The notes: generated by a model not told the origin, from the sequence alone. DNA of 64,000 nucleotides from Lunularia cruciata (GCA_948567375.1 OX419762.1:51317034-51381033); one strand, 5' to 3'. Numbered from the stretch's first letter, positions 38,319 to 51,942 are shown. Made by a program: numbers and translations.

Positions 38319-39814
38319 TGTTTCTAGTGAATCCACGATCGTCTATCTAAGACAAAGAATGGACGATTCATTGTCACTTAGAATTCCTTCCAGAAGAAAC
38401 CCAGCCTTATTTGTGTAAAGGAAAGCAGGAGTCGGCGGATTGAAATGATGGGATCTCAGTACGAATTAGACAGAAGTTCAGGAAACAGCTCCTCGGATTG
38501 GACCCCCACTGTCCTTAAACCCTGAGCACGGGTTTAAAGCAGCAAAAATCAGCAAAACCCCAGATGTCCCATGAGGACCCTTGAGGCTAGATAAACTCCC
38601 GTTAGTTCCTACATCATCGGCAGTTACTTTAAGATCTGTACTCTAACACAGTGTTACCGCTTCCACGTTACTTCCCGGTGTGGACGGTGGAATTCCGGAG
38701 TTTCTCACTTGTCTAAAACATGTGAAACACATTGACTCACAACATCCAACACGAAACCTGTCGTGGAAATGAACACAGAGTCAAACTTCATGTCTGGTAT
38801 TGATGCCAAAATTCGTCCGAGTCAAAAGCTTCATGAGTTCCACCCTCATTGCTCTCGTTCCTTAACGGCCAAACTAGACAATACCCATGCGAGCTCTCAG
38901 CTGCGCTTGATGTATGAATCTGAGCGTGGGCACCCTCAACCCTCTTCGCCAGGTTGTTGCTCAAAGCAAACACTACTCCACCGAGACCCCTTATCCCTAC
39001 TGTCCTCCAACCTTCCAAACCCAATCGAGCACCCAAAGCATTTCTGTTTTGTATATTTTTACCTTGATCTGTCAACCACTGTCATCACAGGGACTGTTTC
39101 TCCCTCTGAGTTTTTACTCCTGGAGAAGAACACCCTTCTTTCTACAAATTCTGTCTATTTCTGGCAAGTGACAGGACTATCACTCCTTCACCATCCACCG
39201 TACTACTGTGGTCCTTCTCAATCGCACTCTAGAGGATCGAGTATCGAGGTCGATCACATTTACAAAGGCATCCCGATTCGTGGCTCTACTTCTCCCGAGT
39301 ACAATCTCTATCCTCCAGTGCAGAATGGCTACGATCATGGTAACAATCCAATGTCAGTAACGAACAGGAGCAGGAGCAGGAGCAGGAGCGGCATCATCAT
39401 CATCATCAGCAGTTCAGCCGCCACCGTTTTGTAGATCCGCTCTGAACTGTTAATGAACATCAGTAGCAGCAGGACGCTTTATCAGGCTATCTATGCATGG
39501 ATCTGTTCTGGATTTCTCTCTCCTCTATCGATGCACGACCACCACCCCCACTAGATTCCACAACCCGATCGCCAATACTTCAAAACGATCTTAAAGATCT
39601 CAACCACTGTCAGTCGCCTTTTTGTTTTCACCTCTCAGGACAAAACAAGAGAAGCTCTTCGATCTGCCATGAAATTGAATTACTACCTTCTCCTCGTTTC
39701 CTCAAATACGGTAGAGCTACTAGTCTGAAGGAGCAAACAAACATGAAATTATGAATGACTGAATTATTTGTACGGTATTTTGGTTTGAGTCTATGGATAG
39801 TCCTTCTTGTTATC
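38319..39814. other. Upstream region of the amine oxidase gene, no gene assigned
   Basis: A 223-residue plus-strand ORF (38763-39434) has no recognisable domain and overlaps other open frames, so I do not call it. A microsatellite at 39366-39408 combines an AGGAGC run with a CAT run. The region before 38500 may hold the amine oxidase promoter. Confidence 0.4.
39366..39408. repeat. Microsatellite (GAGCAG)n followed by (CAT)n
   Basis: Four to five AGGAGC units are followed by about five CAT units. In one frame this reads alternating Glu/Gln then His, in another Arg/Ser then Ile. An in-frame stop lies shortly upstream of the Glu/Gln frame. Confidence 0.7.
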
Positions 39815-41555
39815 GAGGAGAAAAAGGCGATCGCATAGAGAACACGAAGGAAGACCCCATCAAGCTGTACAAGGGAGTGACGAAAAAGTTAAAATGTGGC
39901 TAGGCCCCAATAGAGTCTATACGAGAAATCTGCCCTATTGCACCTAAGATTTCCTAGGTATGCAAGTCATATGGTCTACAAACATAGAGAGCATCCTAAA
40001 GAAGCATCACCTAGTGTGATTGCTCTTCTATAGATTGTAAAGCCACTTCTTTCTATAGAGCAATGAACACACGCTGCCTAAAATATACTACAAAGTATGA
40101 GAGTGAGAGCGGTACCCCACGCCTAACATGATAAGCTCTCATACACTCCTTGACAAATGTGTTGAACATAGTGTCCATAGCTCCATATAACTCCAAGGCT
40201 AGAGGAACAAAGAGGTGACCTCGCTACATACCTTTATACTTGGGGACCTTGCGACATGTTGTTGCACTCGCCACCCATCAAGGGGGGGATGGGTAATCAC
40301 TCCCTCCAAAATTGTATTCCGTGTAGAGTCCGTAACCATAACATCCGCTACTATCACTTGATCATCTCGGACCAGGTATAAATTAGCCCTAACATATGTC
40401 ATTTGCAAAACATACGAATGCTCCCTCCAAGCCAAGTATCCACTCTCTCGTGCCATAGCAAACAGTATGTCACTAATAGCATCATGTGTAGTTATCCTCT
40501 ATCCTCCAAAACGACATCGTCTCATATGGACCAGTACTGCATCTAGTGTAGAACAACACTCACAAGTGAGTAATGAAGATGCAGATGGATGGACCAAACC
40601 TAGGCAAAACCTCATTGATGTAGAGAAAGTAGCTAGTGCGAGTCAGAATGCCCTAATGCACAGTCAAGCTAGGATCCAAGATCTTGCACCCTTGTCGGAG
40701 CAAGAGCAAAGACATGCTCTTGTAGCCTAAGGAATGGACGAGTCAATTAAGAGAGAATGTAGCGTATGCTCACACTATTGCTCGACCAAAGAAGACTATA
40801 AACCTCTAGTCCAATCTAACAATAGTGAAGCAAAAGATGGAAAGTCCTCTCATGCCCTTGGGGATATACTATGTCTTGTTTGCCGCAATAATATCTGGAG
40901 AGAATAAGATCACTCTTCTACCTTTGCCACATAAGTCTCCAAAACTGGCCTATCAACAACCACAAAATGAGAAGAAAGTACGGATGCCAAGAGAGCACAA
41001 CTACCCAAAAATGCTATAGACGTCATCTCCTCCATAGATAGCAAGCCAACCCTTCCACACAAGATTAGCAAAGCCGTCTGTCTACGTGCCAAATCCCTTT
41101 TCACACACTCAAAAGTCACTAGTCCAATAATACCATCAAAGACTCCCATAATCCTCCTATCAAAGGCTCTCATACATGATAGGAAGGACAAGGAGGGAGG
41201 AACTATGCATATGAGGTAATTTGGTAGACGAGCAATACTAGAGGAGAGTATAACAAATGCCACCTACAAATCTCCTAGTAACATAAGGTCATCCACATGG
41301 AGAACATCCTTTGCAAGGGCAGCATCTAAGAAGCGTGTGACAAAATCCTCAGATCCTACTAGCACTCCAAGAACATGTAGTCCATCTATAGATGTGATAC
41401 AAACCTTTGGAAGCTCAAGATGTGGGGGGATACCTAAAGGGGACCATGCCCTGCATATTGACTCTTGGACCCTCAAGCCTACTAGATGTAGCTCGGTAGT
41501 CAAGTGGTCAAATGCATGCCTAATGTGATCTACAAGGCACACTATATTACCAAGA

Positions 41556-42314
41556 ACTAGCCATATGATCTAGATGTGAAATTCGGTTTGATAACACCTG
41601 GAATGATGTTATACATGATGGTCAAAATAGATCAGATAGAAGTATCACCAAAAGGGTACTTCTACTAATAGGGCAGAAAACCAAAATAGATTTGAAAACC
41701 TTAGAACCAATAGCTAGACATATGATTTGAAGGTGAAAATTGGGTTGGTAACATCTGGAAGGATGTTACACATGATGGACTAAATAGATCAGAAAGAGGT
41801 ATTACCAAAAGGGGACTTCTACTAATAGAGTTGGAACCAAAATATGCTTGAAATCTTGGAAGGCAATTTCGAAGGCCTAAACAGATGAATTAGGCCTCAA
41901 AAATGTGCATAACCCCCCCCCCCCCCTCCCCCTTCTCTAATGGGGTAAAGGCTGGCCTTCCCTCCCCCTTGCTTTTTCTTGTCAAGAGCTTTCCAATGGT
42001 ACCTCACCCACGTGATTTTGAGATTGCTATAGGAAGATTCACTAAAAGATTCCCTCTGGTCAAAGCTTGTTTGACCAACCAAATAGGACAAGGACTGACA
42101 TGTCACCCATCCAAGTAAGTAATCCAAGGGTGGAGCTTGCTGACATGTCACCTATCTATGTACCTAATCCTATGGTGGAGCTTCATTGGAGGAGATACGC
42201 TTTGCCTATATAATAAAGAGAAGGTGCTCCTTTGGGGCATTGGAGTTTGAGTGTGAAACTTTGTGTTTCTCATGGTGTGTTTCTCTTTAGATTTCCTATC
42301 CTTGGAGTATTACA
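41556..42314 (+). mobile_element. LTR-like repeat, copy A, inserted in the LINE RT
   Basis: This is a second copy of the sequence at 56211-56779 in the same orientation. It carries a TATATAATAAAG promoter-like box at about 42206, the CTCCTTTGGGGCAT and TTTGTGTTTCTC blocks, and ends ATTACA. Near its left end a 140-bp unit is tandemly doubled (about 41566-41700 and 41710-41850), and a run of C bases lies at about 41911-41930. It interrupts the RT frame just after the catalytic LADD block. It is probably a solo LTR. Confidence 0.65.
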
Positions 42315-43105
42315 CCCACAATGTGTGTATCATCTGCCAAGAAAGCAAGTACACAACCTGGCATGGCTACAATAGTAGATAAGAGAGCTCTAAAGTGAGC
42401 CATGGCAAATAAGGCTCCCTTTAAAGAATCTCCCTACCGTGTACCAACAGCTGACTCCAAGATAGTGATTCCTTCTTGTGAACAGTTGTGCTAGGTAGTA
42501 AAGGGAAGCAAGAGAGCAATAAAAAGAGCGCTCAAAAAGAATAAGACTCACCAAGGATCCACCAGCCTCCCTAAGCTCTCTAAAGATGGATACCTATGAG
42601 ATGCTATTAAAAGCGTTCTCAACATCCATCTATAGGACAACCCACTCCAGATGGATATCTAGGAGTGGCCTAATGCCTAAAGATATAGCCTCACATCCTC
42701 TAGGTGTAGCTACTCCAAACTAAGGTGCGGTCAAACATGAGAACAATGCTGAAGGATAATGGTATGATTGACTAAATGCAAAAAGATCTCTCCAATAGCA
42801 ATTGGTCTAATGCTCCCCTGTCCTTTTCCATCGTGAGAAGTAGACTAGCATCCAATACCCGACTAAAGACATAAGAATGTTTCTTCTCGCTACTACTACA
42901 GCCACTTGAAATAACTTAGTAAAACCACTAGAAGGATCATTTGCCTAAAAGCAATCTCTAAGGTGCTCATAAACCATCTTGACAAGCCTCCTCAAGGAAG
43001 GCGAGGGGCAACGCATAATGCTTGTGCAAAAAGTGACCTATCAAGACATAAAAGCTGCTCGGGCTGATAATCTAAGACCTCTAGTGGTAGTCCTTTTATT
43101 ATCAC

Positions 43106-43270
43106 ACAATGTAGAGAGTCCAAGGTAGAGATAGTTTTCTTGTTATCCCACGCCTTCTCCTATATTTCTTTGAAAGTAGCACCTCCTTTAGAGAGTCTAG
43201 GGTAGAGATAGTTTTCTTGTTATCCCACGCCTTCTCCTATATTTTCTTTGAAAGTGGCACTTCCTTCAAA
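43106..43270. repeat. Tandem duplication of about 81 bp
   Basis: Two nearly identical units contain GTAGAGATAGTTTTCTTGTT, ATCCCACGCCTTCTCCTATA and TCTTTGAAAGT. They lie at the 5' edge of the LINE RT pseudogene. Confidence 0.85.
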
Positions 43271-45814
43271 TGAAAATCTTTTTCCTCATCATAAAGTCTG
43301 GTCACCTTCTATATTCAAATATTATTATATTCATGATTCATATTATATTCATATAGTGATATTTTCTCTCCAAATAATGGGTGGGTGGAGTCAAATATAG
43401 ATGTTTCTTTTTATAGGTGGTAGTAGTTGTGTGACAAATATGTATCATAAGCTTCTTTCTATTTCTAAAGCTTTTATAATGCTACGGTACTTTCTTATCT
43501 TGAAATTTTCTTATTTATGAGATATAAATCTGAATAGATTAAAATTGTATCTACTATATGATTTAGTACTTATAAATATAATATGATAAAGTGGATTAAT
43601 AAGTTCATGTATCAATTTAAATATCTATATAAGATATTATCAATAAGAGTTTGAGGTCAATGTCACATCTATTGATATGCCTACCTATCGGATTTGCATT
43701 CCCTACTCACAACGTTGAAGTATTAGTAAGAACCACATTATATTTTATATAGATATTTGAATTTATCAGATGGGTTGAATGATTAATATGAACCATATTA
43801 TATTTTAAATAGATATGTGAATTTACGATTTGGTATATAAATTTATCAATTCCCATAATACTACATTTATAGTCAATTGGATCATACTCCTGTCCATTCA
43901 AACTATAAATAAAATATAAATAAACTTCTTACTTTTAATTTATATTAGATCTCTGCGTAGAATAATATATTCAATATAAAAAATTAATTAAATTGGAAAG
44001 ATGGCTAAGGAAGATAAAAGATGATACACATCAAGCAAATATATTTGGTGTCACATTTAGAGAGTATTATACGAATAACCGCTCTCAAGAACACAACTCG
44101 ATACATTAGGTGTAAGAAACAATAAATATAGTCATAGAGAATATTTTATCTGATTAATAACCTTTATTAATATTTATACAGATGTGTACGTATGAATATA
44201 CTTTTTCACCATGATGTGAATAATGCATTCAGCTTAAATTTAATATCAATTGCCTCATTGAGGATTATGTAACTTGAAGTACCTCGTGGAGAACAATTCA
44301 CCTTATCCTTTAGCTAGCCTAGTGAAAGAATACCAAATTTTAACAAGCTTCTCTAAAAATATAAATTCTTAATTCGAAGTTCATAAAGTTGTTGACCAAA
44401 ATTTGGAGAAATTGTAGGTTTTAAAAACTAATTAAGACATTTATATGTTTGATAATAATAAGATATCTATAGCCTTTATATGGTACAATATTGCCCAATT
44501 GCATTAGATAGAAAGATCATCAAATAATTTTACAAAAAAATATTATGATTTTTCTTGAGTTTAATTGTCATTAGTCAACAATGTCATGGAGATTTAACTT
44601 TACATCTTTATCCTTTTACATTTTTTTAAAGCTAATTTTTTGATGGATGGAGAATCTAAAATTAAATTTTTAGTGTTCTCCAACTAGTAGATAAGAAATT
44701 AATGATTTGGATATTGAAACTTAGAATTAAAAAAAACCTTATATATTTCTATATAGTAAATATTAAAGATTAATTATTTTATGAATCTATTCTCTTTCTG
44801 AAATTTTCTGGAACTCTATTGAAATTTACGTAAATTTAACTTTGATCTAATTATATTATTTTTGTTTGTTCACAGATATTTTAAACTAGTATAAATCTAA
44901 AAATTAAGCGTGAAAAACTAGATCAAACTCTTCCTTGTTGAATGCTCTATGACCAAAATAAATAGAAGTCTTGCATCTTCTTTGACATCAAAAATGCTCT
45001 CTACAAGCTCATAAAACAAAGTGTACATATATCCTTATAACCATGCTTTGATTTTGGATGCTAACGTTAATATTCAAGTTTTTAATGTTTTCTTATTGGA
45101 GATGGATAAAGATTCATCAAACAGATATTATTTTATGCAAATTTTGAAATAAATATATAATTTAGATTATGTGCACAAACATGAAAGAGAAATTTGTTAA
45201 ATTTAGAGAATATGGATTATGGATTATGGTTTCCTTTATTTATCTTCAATATTAATTATTAATAGTATACATTTTTACAATTTGATAAGGTAAAAAAAAT
45301 ATTTATTAAATCTAATTTTCAGTTGACCTTTTTTTATAAACATGGTGATTCTTTTAGAAAATATGTTATACTTGCAACAATAAAGAATCTGTCTAAGAAA
45401 AACAGTACTTATAGTATATGACAGAAACTGCATGAAGAATGATGCATTATGTGCATAGATACCTTTTAGAAGTCTATTAGAAAAAGATCCTTGAACTAGA
45501 TTTATAGTCAGTAGAAACAAAAATATAATTTTATCTTACCAATATTTTAATTGAGCTTGATTTGCACAAATCTGGTTATGTAACTTGTTACTATCGCAAC
45601 CTCTTTATGTAAACTTAACAAGGGAAATTACACAAAATAAGATCATGGAAGAATAAATAATGAAATAAATAGTCATAAACTAAAAATTTTAAGCTTACTC
45701 TTTTAAAATATAAACATGTTTTAAATTTCAGTCACTAAAATCTAATTACTTTGGATGCCTATCAACTAGTAAATTTGCAACTTTAGTTTTTGGATTTTAG
45801 TAATCACACATAAT

Positions 45815-45877
45815 TAAAGGATTATAAACTCAACTTAGAAATAAGATCTATTTCTAAGTTTAATTTATTATCCTTTA
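45815..45877. repeat. 29-bp stem hairpin, 5-nt loop
   Basis: The left arm 45815-45843 and right arm 45849-45877 are inverted copies with about three mismatches around the loop AGATC. Noncoding. Confidence 0.75.
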
Positions 45878-47842
45878 GTGGCGTATGCTTCATTGCATAT
45901 TAATGAAGAACTTTCTTAGGAGTTTATCTTTCCATGTTTACATAGGACTTTAGTTCCAATACCTTTGCAATCCAAAATATCCTATATTAGATTATACTGG
46001 CAATCAATATATATTTGGCTACTGTTTTTAGATTCCCGATACAATGTTTTAACTTTCTATTTATGAATTTACAATTCAATGAATTTTTACCTCAACTTGG
46101 TCTTTAGATGGCAAAGTAAAGCTTCATTTCCTCTCATAACACAAATTTAAACCGTGATAATGTATATATTGAACTCTTCACAAGGATCAATATGCTCATG
46201 ATGATTTAGCTCTACTTCTAATGGAGTTGGAAATTTTTTGAAATCATAATATATTATTTAGCTAATATATACTTGCTCATGCATCTTGAGATGCAAAGAG
46301 ATTGTACTATTATGAAATTTAGTCACCATAATATACATAAAACTGCATATCATATTCTTTCTTCCAAATATCTCACATGTTGTATACCATCTGCATTTCA
46401 ATTGATCTTTGAATAGGCCTTCATGAAAAATCAATTTAAAGCTTATTATCATCACTCTTTGCTAGGTCTTTAGACAAGTTGCTTCACTCCATCTTTTGGT
46501 GATCAAAACTCATTAGATACAATTTCTTCCTTAAGGTATTTGTCAATCTCAAGCTTTCCTTTAAGCTAAGATTGTTGGTATTACGTAGTTTATCCCTTAA
46601 AATGACTTTTTGGTTTGTATGTATAAAACATCTATGGAAAGTTTCAAAATATTAAGATAAACAACAATTCAAATCCCATGTTTCATTTGGTACAATAGCT
46701 CAAAGTATCAATATAAGTAAAGGTGAAAATTGTTTTTCTTAGTAACTCGCTTGTATAGAAAGTTTCAAAACAAGCAAGGTGAATTATTTCTCTTGTCTCA
46801 ATTGCTTTCCCACACAACAAAATAATATGATTAACAAACCAATAGGAAATTAACTTTGATTTTCTTGAGAATCTCCGTCGTGGTAAGAAATTAAATATAT
46901 TTAAAAAAGGAATAAAATTCTTAATTTCTCACATTATTTTATTTAATTATAAATATAATCATGAGCTAATTTTCCATCCTCTTTTGAGATAATAAGGTGA
47001 TGTAAACTTATCATCCTTGACAATCTATACATTAGAAACTCTTTTGCTTATAGATGAAGATTGAAGTTAAAATCAATACTAAGATTTACTCTGACTTTAT
47101 AATTCTTGTCAATGTGTGGAATAAGGCCAATTTCATTTTATTAAATGATCTCCTTTTGAATAGGTTGATTTTTTAGCTATTTTCAGACTATTAAAGACAT
47201 ATTTATATAAAATATAATTCAAGTTTTGTAAACTAAAAAGTTTTAAATACTATGAATAAATTAGCAAATTTTAACTAATTTAGTAATAAATATAATTTAG
47301 AAACATTTCATTTTTTACATGACTTAAATAATTACCTTTATGTTTGTGGAACTTTAACATTTGCCAGATCTATACAACATATATCATATATCTCCTAAAA
47401 TGAATAATCCTTCTTGATCCTTACCACTAAATTAGTTTTACATTCATTACCTCTTCTTAATGAAATTTTAAGGTGATTAAAACTCTTTATATTTGGTATA
47501 CATTTTACAATCACTCTTTAAGAAGACATCTAGAAATTCTTGGAGGATAAATGTTATAATTATATATATTATGATTGGTACAATGGTTGCTTTTTCTTGA
47601 TAACACTTAAAAAAGCATTCCATATTCTATACAGATATTAATCAAGCTATCCTAGTCTTACTTAATATATATTATCCCTTGAATTCTTGACTACAAACTA
47701 TCCTCTTGTTATATAGTGTGAGTTTGTGTTCACTTGCCTTGGGCAATTCTCATAATAAAAACATGTATTTAGCATGTATGGTTGCTAAAATTATACGTCC
47801 CTTATTGTGTTAGCTATTTGATAAGATTGGAGATATTGGAAG

Positions 47843-47970
47843 CCTTTATCTTTAGGTATACTATCCATGGTTTTAAAAGTACTGAAATAAATTTTATTTC
47901 ATTAGAATAATTCATAAAAGAAAAGTATTTCAATTTTTGAAACCATGGATAACATACCTAAAGATATAGC
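47843..47970. repeat. Long imperfect hairpin, about 45-bp arms
   Basis: The left arm (TCTTTAGGTATACTATCCAT, GGTTTTAAAAGTA) is mirrored by the right arm (GAAACCATGG, ATAACATACCTAAAGATA) across a loop of about 35 bases. The size is like a plant microRNA precursor or a tiny MITE; no mature-RNA evidence is visible. Confidence 0.65.
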
Positions 47971-49529
47971 TTTGCTATAAAATTTTACATTACCACCATA
48001 TCACTATTTTTCTTTTGACCCTTATGATGTATGTCTTTGATGAAGTATAATTGAGTATTTATGCATCAAGACAAAAGAATATGCGTAATCACCCACATAT
48101 TTTCTCTCTAGTATGTACCTTCTAAGAAAAGTAATTTTGACAAGACCTCATGAGTTCAAAAATTTGGTAGTTATTAGAAAATTTTTACAAAATATATCCT
48201 CATTGTAGGAGCAGATTCAAGATAGCTTATTATTTGAACTAAAGTAATCTTAAAAAAAAATTAGGTTATCTCTAAGTATTCTTCTTTATCATCATCCTCC
48301 TCCTCTACTTCCTCGTGGTACAAATTAGCCACTTAAGTTAAAGCTAGTTGTTTTCAAGATCTAGATACTATCATGTACTTTTTCATGTATCAATGCATGC
48401 TCTAACACCTCATCATCCAATAATTTTAGATCTAAATAAGTCAAGTTACCAAAACACATAAGTTGTTATATTTTGTCTTATCTCTAAATTGAAACTTGTA
48501 AAAGACTATTATATTGATGCTTGAGTGTTGGATTCCTTAATAAAAAGTGCTTTGTATGGGTTCCTAAATTTAATTTTTCCTGATTACCTATGTTTTCTTA
48601 TTGTTATTTCTTCAATACAAACAGACTCAACCTTAGAAAGATCAAAATAGATGACATCCAAAAGATTATAAAGCAACAATAAAAACTCAATTTTATAGGA
48701 GTTCATCCACTCAAAAACCTAAATAATCTTGATCACTTAAAGTGTGAAAAAAATTCATGATTAAGTTAAGTAGGCAAAATCTCATGTTTTTGTAGTTTCT
48801 TGTATATAAATAATAATACATTAAGGCTTTTAAGGATGTAGATGAAGAATGACAAATCATTACTACTCTTAGATGACAATGGTAGCTTGATATTTATAGT
48901 ATTCTCAAGAATCAAGTGGATATAATGCATTACACCATTTTGCTTATTATTAATATTTTTTAATTACTAGCTTTCTTTAGCAATTTACGAAAAGTATACT
49001 CCTTTACAATTTTCATGTGTAATATCAAGCATTTTCTTAAGCGTAGATATAGCCTTTGTAGGGTAAATGGTACAAATGAGTGTAAATTTTCTCATGGAAA
49101 ATGGCCTATGTTTGCAACCAACTATATATTTGCACATGGTTATACATATTCATCTTGCTTTGCAAGATGAATTTTTATTAAGGTACAAATATTCAACTAA
49201 CATTGGGAATGAAAATGCTAAGTACTGTTAGGTGGTGAAATTCTCTTATTTTCTTGTCTTTTTTACTTTTTTATTACTTCTAATTTGGTTATTATTATGT
49301 CTATGTTAAATTGTATCTTAACCTCTTTTTTGAAGCTTGGTTTCACGTTTATTGCTTGGAGAGTGATGCTATCGGGTTATTGTTCAACCAAAAGCTACTC
49401 ATCAATCTATGCTTATCAATTTAGTTTTAAGATCTCAAGGAGCTTAATAGTTATCAACATCATTATCTTATTCTTCTTCTTCAATGGTTGTTGCCTTCCA
49501 TCTTTGACATCTATATTAAACTTCTTGCA

Positions 49530-49870
49530 CATTCAAGGAGTTGGAATAGATGAGTTTGATAGAATTATTATATGTTGACCTTTATCATATTCTACCAAAC
49601 TCACTTATGATAGAATCTGATAAATGTGGAAATCAACAACAATATCACCATCACCTTGTTCTTCTTCTTCTATTTTTGTTGTCATCCATCTTTTATATTT
49701 ATATTCAACTCCATATATATTCAAGGAGTGGGAATAGATGAGTTTGATAGAGTTGTTATATGTTGCTATTCCATCTTTATCATATTCTAGCATAGATGAG
49801 TTTGATATTGTTGTTGATTTCAACCTTTGCCATATTCTATCATAGATGAGTTTGATAGAATAGGATAAAG
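49530..49870. repeat. Degenerate tandem repeat built on GATGAGTTTGATA
   Basis: GATGAGTTTGATA recurs near 49551, 49738, 49796 and 49846, with accompanying TTATCATATTCTA and CAAGGAGT blocks. Spacing is about 50-190 bases. Noncoding. Confidence 0.7.
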
Positions 49871-51047
49871 GTGGAAAAAAGAGTAGGTACAAGGCCAATA
49901 TATAATAATGCATCTCTTATGGTTCTATAATAAGTGTCTTAGAATTTATAATTAGATCTATATGTTCAGAATATATTGACCTACTTGCAACAAATATTTT
50001 ATGTGTCAACACTCAATGATAAAGTATTCGTGTTGTAAAGATTGACCCAAAGAAGAAGCGAAAGTCAATGGATAAATTTGATAATAAAGATCCCAAAAAG
50101 TACATATACTACATCCTTAGAAGTAACCACTTTGTATTTTTGAAGACAAAGGTGCTTAGGAATTTTTGTTCATTTGTCTATCTTTAGCACAACATTATTT
50201 TATATAGAAGCTTAATTTGTTGTGATGACCAAATTTTAGCTCTAGAAGAGTTACCTCCAAAAGATTTGGACCAAAGGAACCTCATGTAGAGAGTACTCCA
50301 AGAAGATAAATGATTTAGAGAAGTGATGTTATCAAGACCTTGGAAAGAAAGCTTGGGTTCCTTAAAGAAGATTGTTATCAATAGTCAACTATCATATTAC
50401 ATTTTATCTTAGCTTGGGAAGTTATGAAAGTTCTTGCAGAAGATCTTAAACCTATACAAGGCAAAGTTTGGGATAAAACAAAAATTCTATTGGAAAGCTA
50501 AAGATACAAGAGGAAATGAAGTGGTTGTGTGGCCAAAGAAATCAAGGTGTATTAGAGGAGGAGGAGTAATAAAGATGTACTTTCTTCTTTACAAAGAGAA
50601 CTCAACTAGAATTCTATAACATTTGAGAAACTAGTGTAAGGTATTTCTCTCTCTAAATTATCTAGATGATTTAGTTTATGATTTTAATTACTTGAATTAA
50701 GATGGAATCCAATGGGTTTGATATGTTTGCTCTTTGTTTGGAAAAAAAGGATATAAAGAAGAAGCTTGTAAGTACATTCTACATTGTGGAAAGAAGTATG
50801 AAGGTATGGTGTCAATTAAAGAGGTGGAAGAGTTGATATTGGGGCTTCATTTGACCAATGTATCATTATTTGTGGCTTTATTTTTTGGTACAAATGTACC
50901 AAAACCTTAAGAAGAGGAATATGGCATTACAAAGTACAAATAAAAGGTAGAGATACAACATAGTTCACTAATAATGATTCAAGAATTTGAGTTTCAAATA
51001 TTTGATGAACAATATCAATTAGTAGAACCATTATTAAAAGAAAGATG

Positions 51048-51563
51048 AAAAAGGCAACCGCGTAGAAAACATGAAGGATGGGACTACCCCATCAAGCCAT
51101 ACAAGGATGAGACAAAATAGGTAAAATTGAGCTAAGCCCCATAGAGTCTATATGAGAAATCTGCACTCTTGTACCTACGATATCCTGGCTATGCAAGTCA
51201 TACGGTATACACACAACTTGAGCATCCAAAAAAGCATGACCTAGTGTGATTGCTCTCCTATGGATTGCACCAGCCACTACGCTATGTTGAGCAATGGACG
51301 CAATTATATGCTGTCAAAAATATGCAACAAAGTATGAGAATGAGAGTGGTACTTTGTGGTGCCTAACATGATAAGCTCTCACACACTCCCTAACAAATGT
51401 GTAAAATGTCATGTCTATTACTTCATATAACTCCAAGGCTAGAGGAACAAAGAATTGACCGTAGACCCCTGTATACCCCTATACTTGGAGACCTTGCGAG
51501 CTATTGTTGCACTTGCTCCATCCAAGGGGATGTGTAATCACTCCCTCCAAAAGTGTATCACAC
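51048..51563 (-). mobile_element. LINE 5'-truncated copy with target-site duplication
   Basis: The sequence runs, on the minus strand, from LINE C-terminal coding to the 3' tail with its GCGGTTGCCTTTTT end (about 51048-51060). TTATTAAAAGAAAGATG lies on the left (51031-51047) and TTATTAAAAGAAAGAGATG on the right (51564-51581): a target duplication of about 17 bp differing by a 2-base insertion. Length and truncation fit target-primed reverse transcription. Confidence 0.85.
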
Positions 51564-51942
51564 TTATTAAAAGAAAGAGATGTTGTTTATCAATTTATTA
51601 CATATGCTTATGATGTATATGTACTAGCTCAATTGAGTTAAAAGAGAAGAAAAATCAAAAAAATATTAATATTTCTTGGCAGTAGTCCTACTCCACCCTA
51701 TACCCTGTATACCCCTATACTTGGAGACCTTGCAAGCTATTGTTGCACTTGCTCCATCCAAGGGGATGTGTAATCACTCCCTCCAAAAGTGTATCACACT
51801 TATTAAAAGAAAGAGATGTTGTTTATCAATTTATTACATATGCTTATGATGTATATGTACTAGCTCAATTGACATAAAAAGAGAAGAAAAATGCAAAAAA
51901 TATTAATATTTCTTGGCCTAGTCCTACTCCACCCTAAATAGG
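51471..51942. repeat. Recent 236-bp tandem duplication
   Basis: Two units starting at 51471 and 51707 with CTGTATACCCCTATACTTGG are nearly identical. Each holds the 5' edge of the LINE copy, the right target duplication and downstream DNA, so the duplication followed the LINE insertion. It ends near the two TCCTACTCCACCCTA blocks. Confidence 0.9.

Larger units (their letters stand above)
39815..43290 (-). pseudogene. Non-LTR retrotransposon reverse transcriptase, broken
   Basis: On the minus strand the order is: LKMVYEHL-like N-terminal pieces; IRPIAIGEIFLHLVNH at about 42800; a DVENAFNSIS-like block at about 42610; TRQGDSLKGALFAMAHFRAL at about 42400; FLADDTHIVG at about 42340, the F/YxDD catalytic motif; an insertion; then AWSPLGIPPHLELP and GVLVGSEDF in the open frame 41542-41264; MGVFDGIIGLVTFE and GRVGLLSMEEM in 41263-40910; and VIVADVMVTDSTR in 40456-40199, ending with a 3' tail near 39815. 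The encoded enzyme would copy element RNA at the target. Stops and shifts interrupt it, and a separate repeat splits it at 41556-42314. Tails of the same family occur at 488, 9826, 27690 and 51048. Confidence 0.8.
43291..51030. other. Very AT-rich, gene-poor stretch
   Basis: Only short ORFs are present on either strand and none resembles a known protein. The region contains two hairpins (45815-45877 and 47843-47970) and a decayed repeat at 49530-49870. Old Copia-like coding may underlie 50400-51030 (short plus-strand Lys-rich pieces), but I cannot show it. Confidence 0.5.

Noticed and set aside
38763-39434. 223-residue plus-strand ORF
   Set aside because: No recognisable domain, low-complexity end made by a microsatellite, and overlapping open frames; probably chance.
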